Source: DATLFP01 sp035540955
Lineage (GTDB): Bacteria; Actinomycetota; Acidimicrobiia; Acidimicrobiales; CADCSY01
Assembly: GCA_035540955.1 (NCBI GenBank)
Contig: DATLFP010000222.1
Location: 1-18,906, forward strand
Length of the DNA: 18,906 bases
Direction of reading: 5' to 3'
The position numbers and the translations under genes were made by a program. Under the pieces are notes generated by a model. That model saw nothing but the letters and a program-made list of their open reading frames with translations, was not told where the DNA came from and made no database searches. This document shows, one piece after another, positions 18,434 to 18,906 of this stretch. The number at the start of each line of letters is the position of its first letter. Within the stretch, counting starts at the first letter, position 1.

Positions 18434-18906
18434 GCGGGCCTCGGCCGCGGCCAGGGCGTGCCAGGCCCGCCGGTCGACCCCCTGAGGGAGGGCCCACGCC
18501 GCGAACGACACCAGGCTGTGCTGGCGGTGCTCCACCGGGTCCAGGCCGGCCCCGGCCAGATCGTCGAGCAGGGCCCGGGCGCTGAACCGGGCGTGGATGC
18601 CCACGCCGTCCCAGGAGTCGTGGAGCCGCCGGCCGGCCCGCAGCAGGGGGTTGTCCTCCACCGACTCGGCCAGCACCAGCGAGCCGCCGGGACGCAGCAC
18701 GCGGTGGATCTCGGCCAGCACGGCCGACGGATCCGGCAGGTGGTGGAGGACGTGGATGCACCAGACGAGGTCGACGCTGGCGCCGGCCAGCGGCAGCCGG
18801 GCCGCGTCGGCGACCGCCACCGGCCGGTAGCGGGCGGCGAGGGCCGCCCGCTCGCGCTCGCGCTCGACGCCGACCGCGGCCGTCCCCGCCCTGGCCTGCT
18901 ACGAGG
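18374..18906 (-). pseudogene. Class I methyltransferase, C-terminal part (N-terminus lost or outside the window)
   Basis: The minus strand reads AVGVERERERAALAARY (after-motif-I acidic strand), PVAVADAARLPLAGASVDLV and WCIHVLHHLPDPSAVLAEIH. It continues RVLRPGGSLVLAESVEDNPL, a standard Methyltransf_11 core. A C-terminal substrate part (WDGVGIHARFSARALLDDL) follows, to the TGA at 18374. The glycine-rich SAM motif I should lie just upstream. Instead, an in-frame TAG occurs at 18901-18899, only a few codons before the window edge. The first usable start after it is GTG 18820, which lacks motif I. The gene is therefore either broken here or interrupted by a bad contig end. It converges with MarR, overlapping by 60 bases. 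Confidence 0.65.

Overview
The window is 18.9 kb of very GC-rich DNA with many GTG starts, several probably leaderless promoters, and families common in Actinomycetota: an MMPL exporter, a SARP-like BTAD/NB-ARC regulator, SRPBCC proteins, DoxX, OsmC, and VapBC-type toxin-antitoxin (TA) modules. I infer a soil-type actinobacterium, perhaps Acidimicrobiia-like. The sequence alone does not fix the genus. There are no rRNA, tRNA, IS element or CRISPR signals that I can support.

Layout. (1) 1-910: the first ~60 visible codons of a dihydroorotase (pyrC) stop abruptly near base 181. They run, in another frame, into a membrane-anchored protein with two IPT/TIG-like repeats. This is a deletion or an assembly junction. 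(2) 1183-4556: an accessory strip of small genes. It holds an AbrB/MazE antitoxin with a PIN-like partner lacking most catalytic acids, a SUKH (SMI1/KNR4) protein, an intact VapBC pair, a GNAT acetyltransferase and a convergent GrpB-family protein. (3) 4760-6378: a PhyH-type dioxygenase translationally coupled (ATGA) to a class I methyltransferase. (4) 6577-8858: a decay zone on the minus strand. It holds an unknown gene with two compensating frameshifts, an apparently functional Phd/VapC module whose toxin seems to start at CTG, a second TA pair whose toxin is frameshifted and truncated, an N-terminally truncated SRPBCC gene and a twice-frameshifted DUF3291-like gene. (5) 8877-14611: a DoxX-like membrane protein diverges from a 728-aa MMPL transporter across a region with a perfect 10-bp inverted repeat and an 11-bp-phased direct repeat. 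The transporter converges, overlapping by 9 bp, on a 983-aa winged helix-BTAD-NB-ARC-TPR regulator. (6) 14996-18906: RibD_C/DHFR-like reductase and OsmC (divergent), an ArsR-SRPBCC fusion regulator, a SpoU/TrmH RNA methyltransferase diverging from a MarR regulator, and the C-terminal part of another methyltransferase.

How it fits together. The left half looks like an accessory, TA-dense island subject to gene decay. The right half is ordinary regulatory, transport and stress-related chromosome. The clearest regulatory element is the ArsR-SRPBCC promoter: TTGACA, an 18-bp spacer, then TATAGT placed 6 nt before a GTG start, with a perfect 7-6-7 inverted repeat across the spacer. That is a textbook layout for an autorepressed, leaderless transcript. 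I found no single undescribed multi-gene system that I could defend. The most unusual items are the acid-poor PIN-like TA partner, the CTG-started toxin and the clustered frameshifts.
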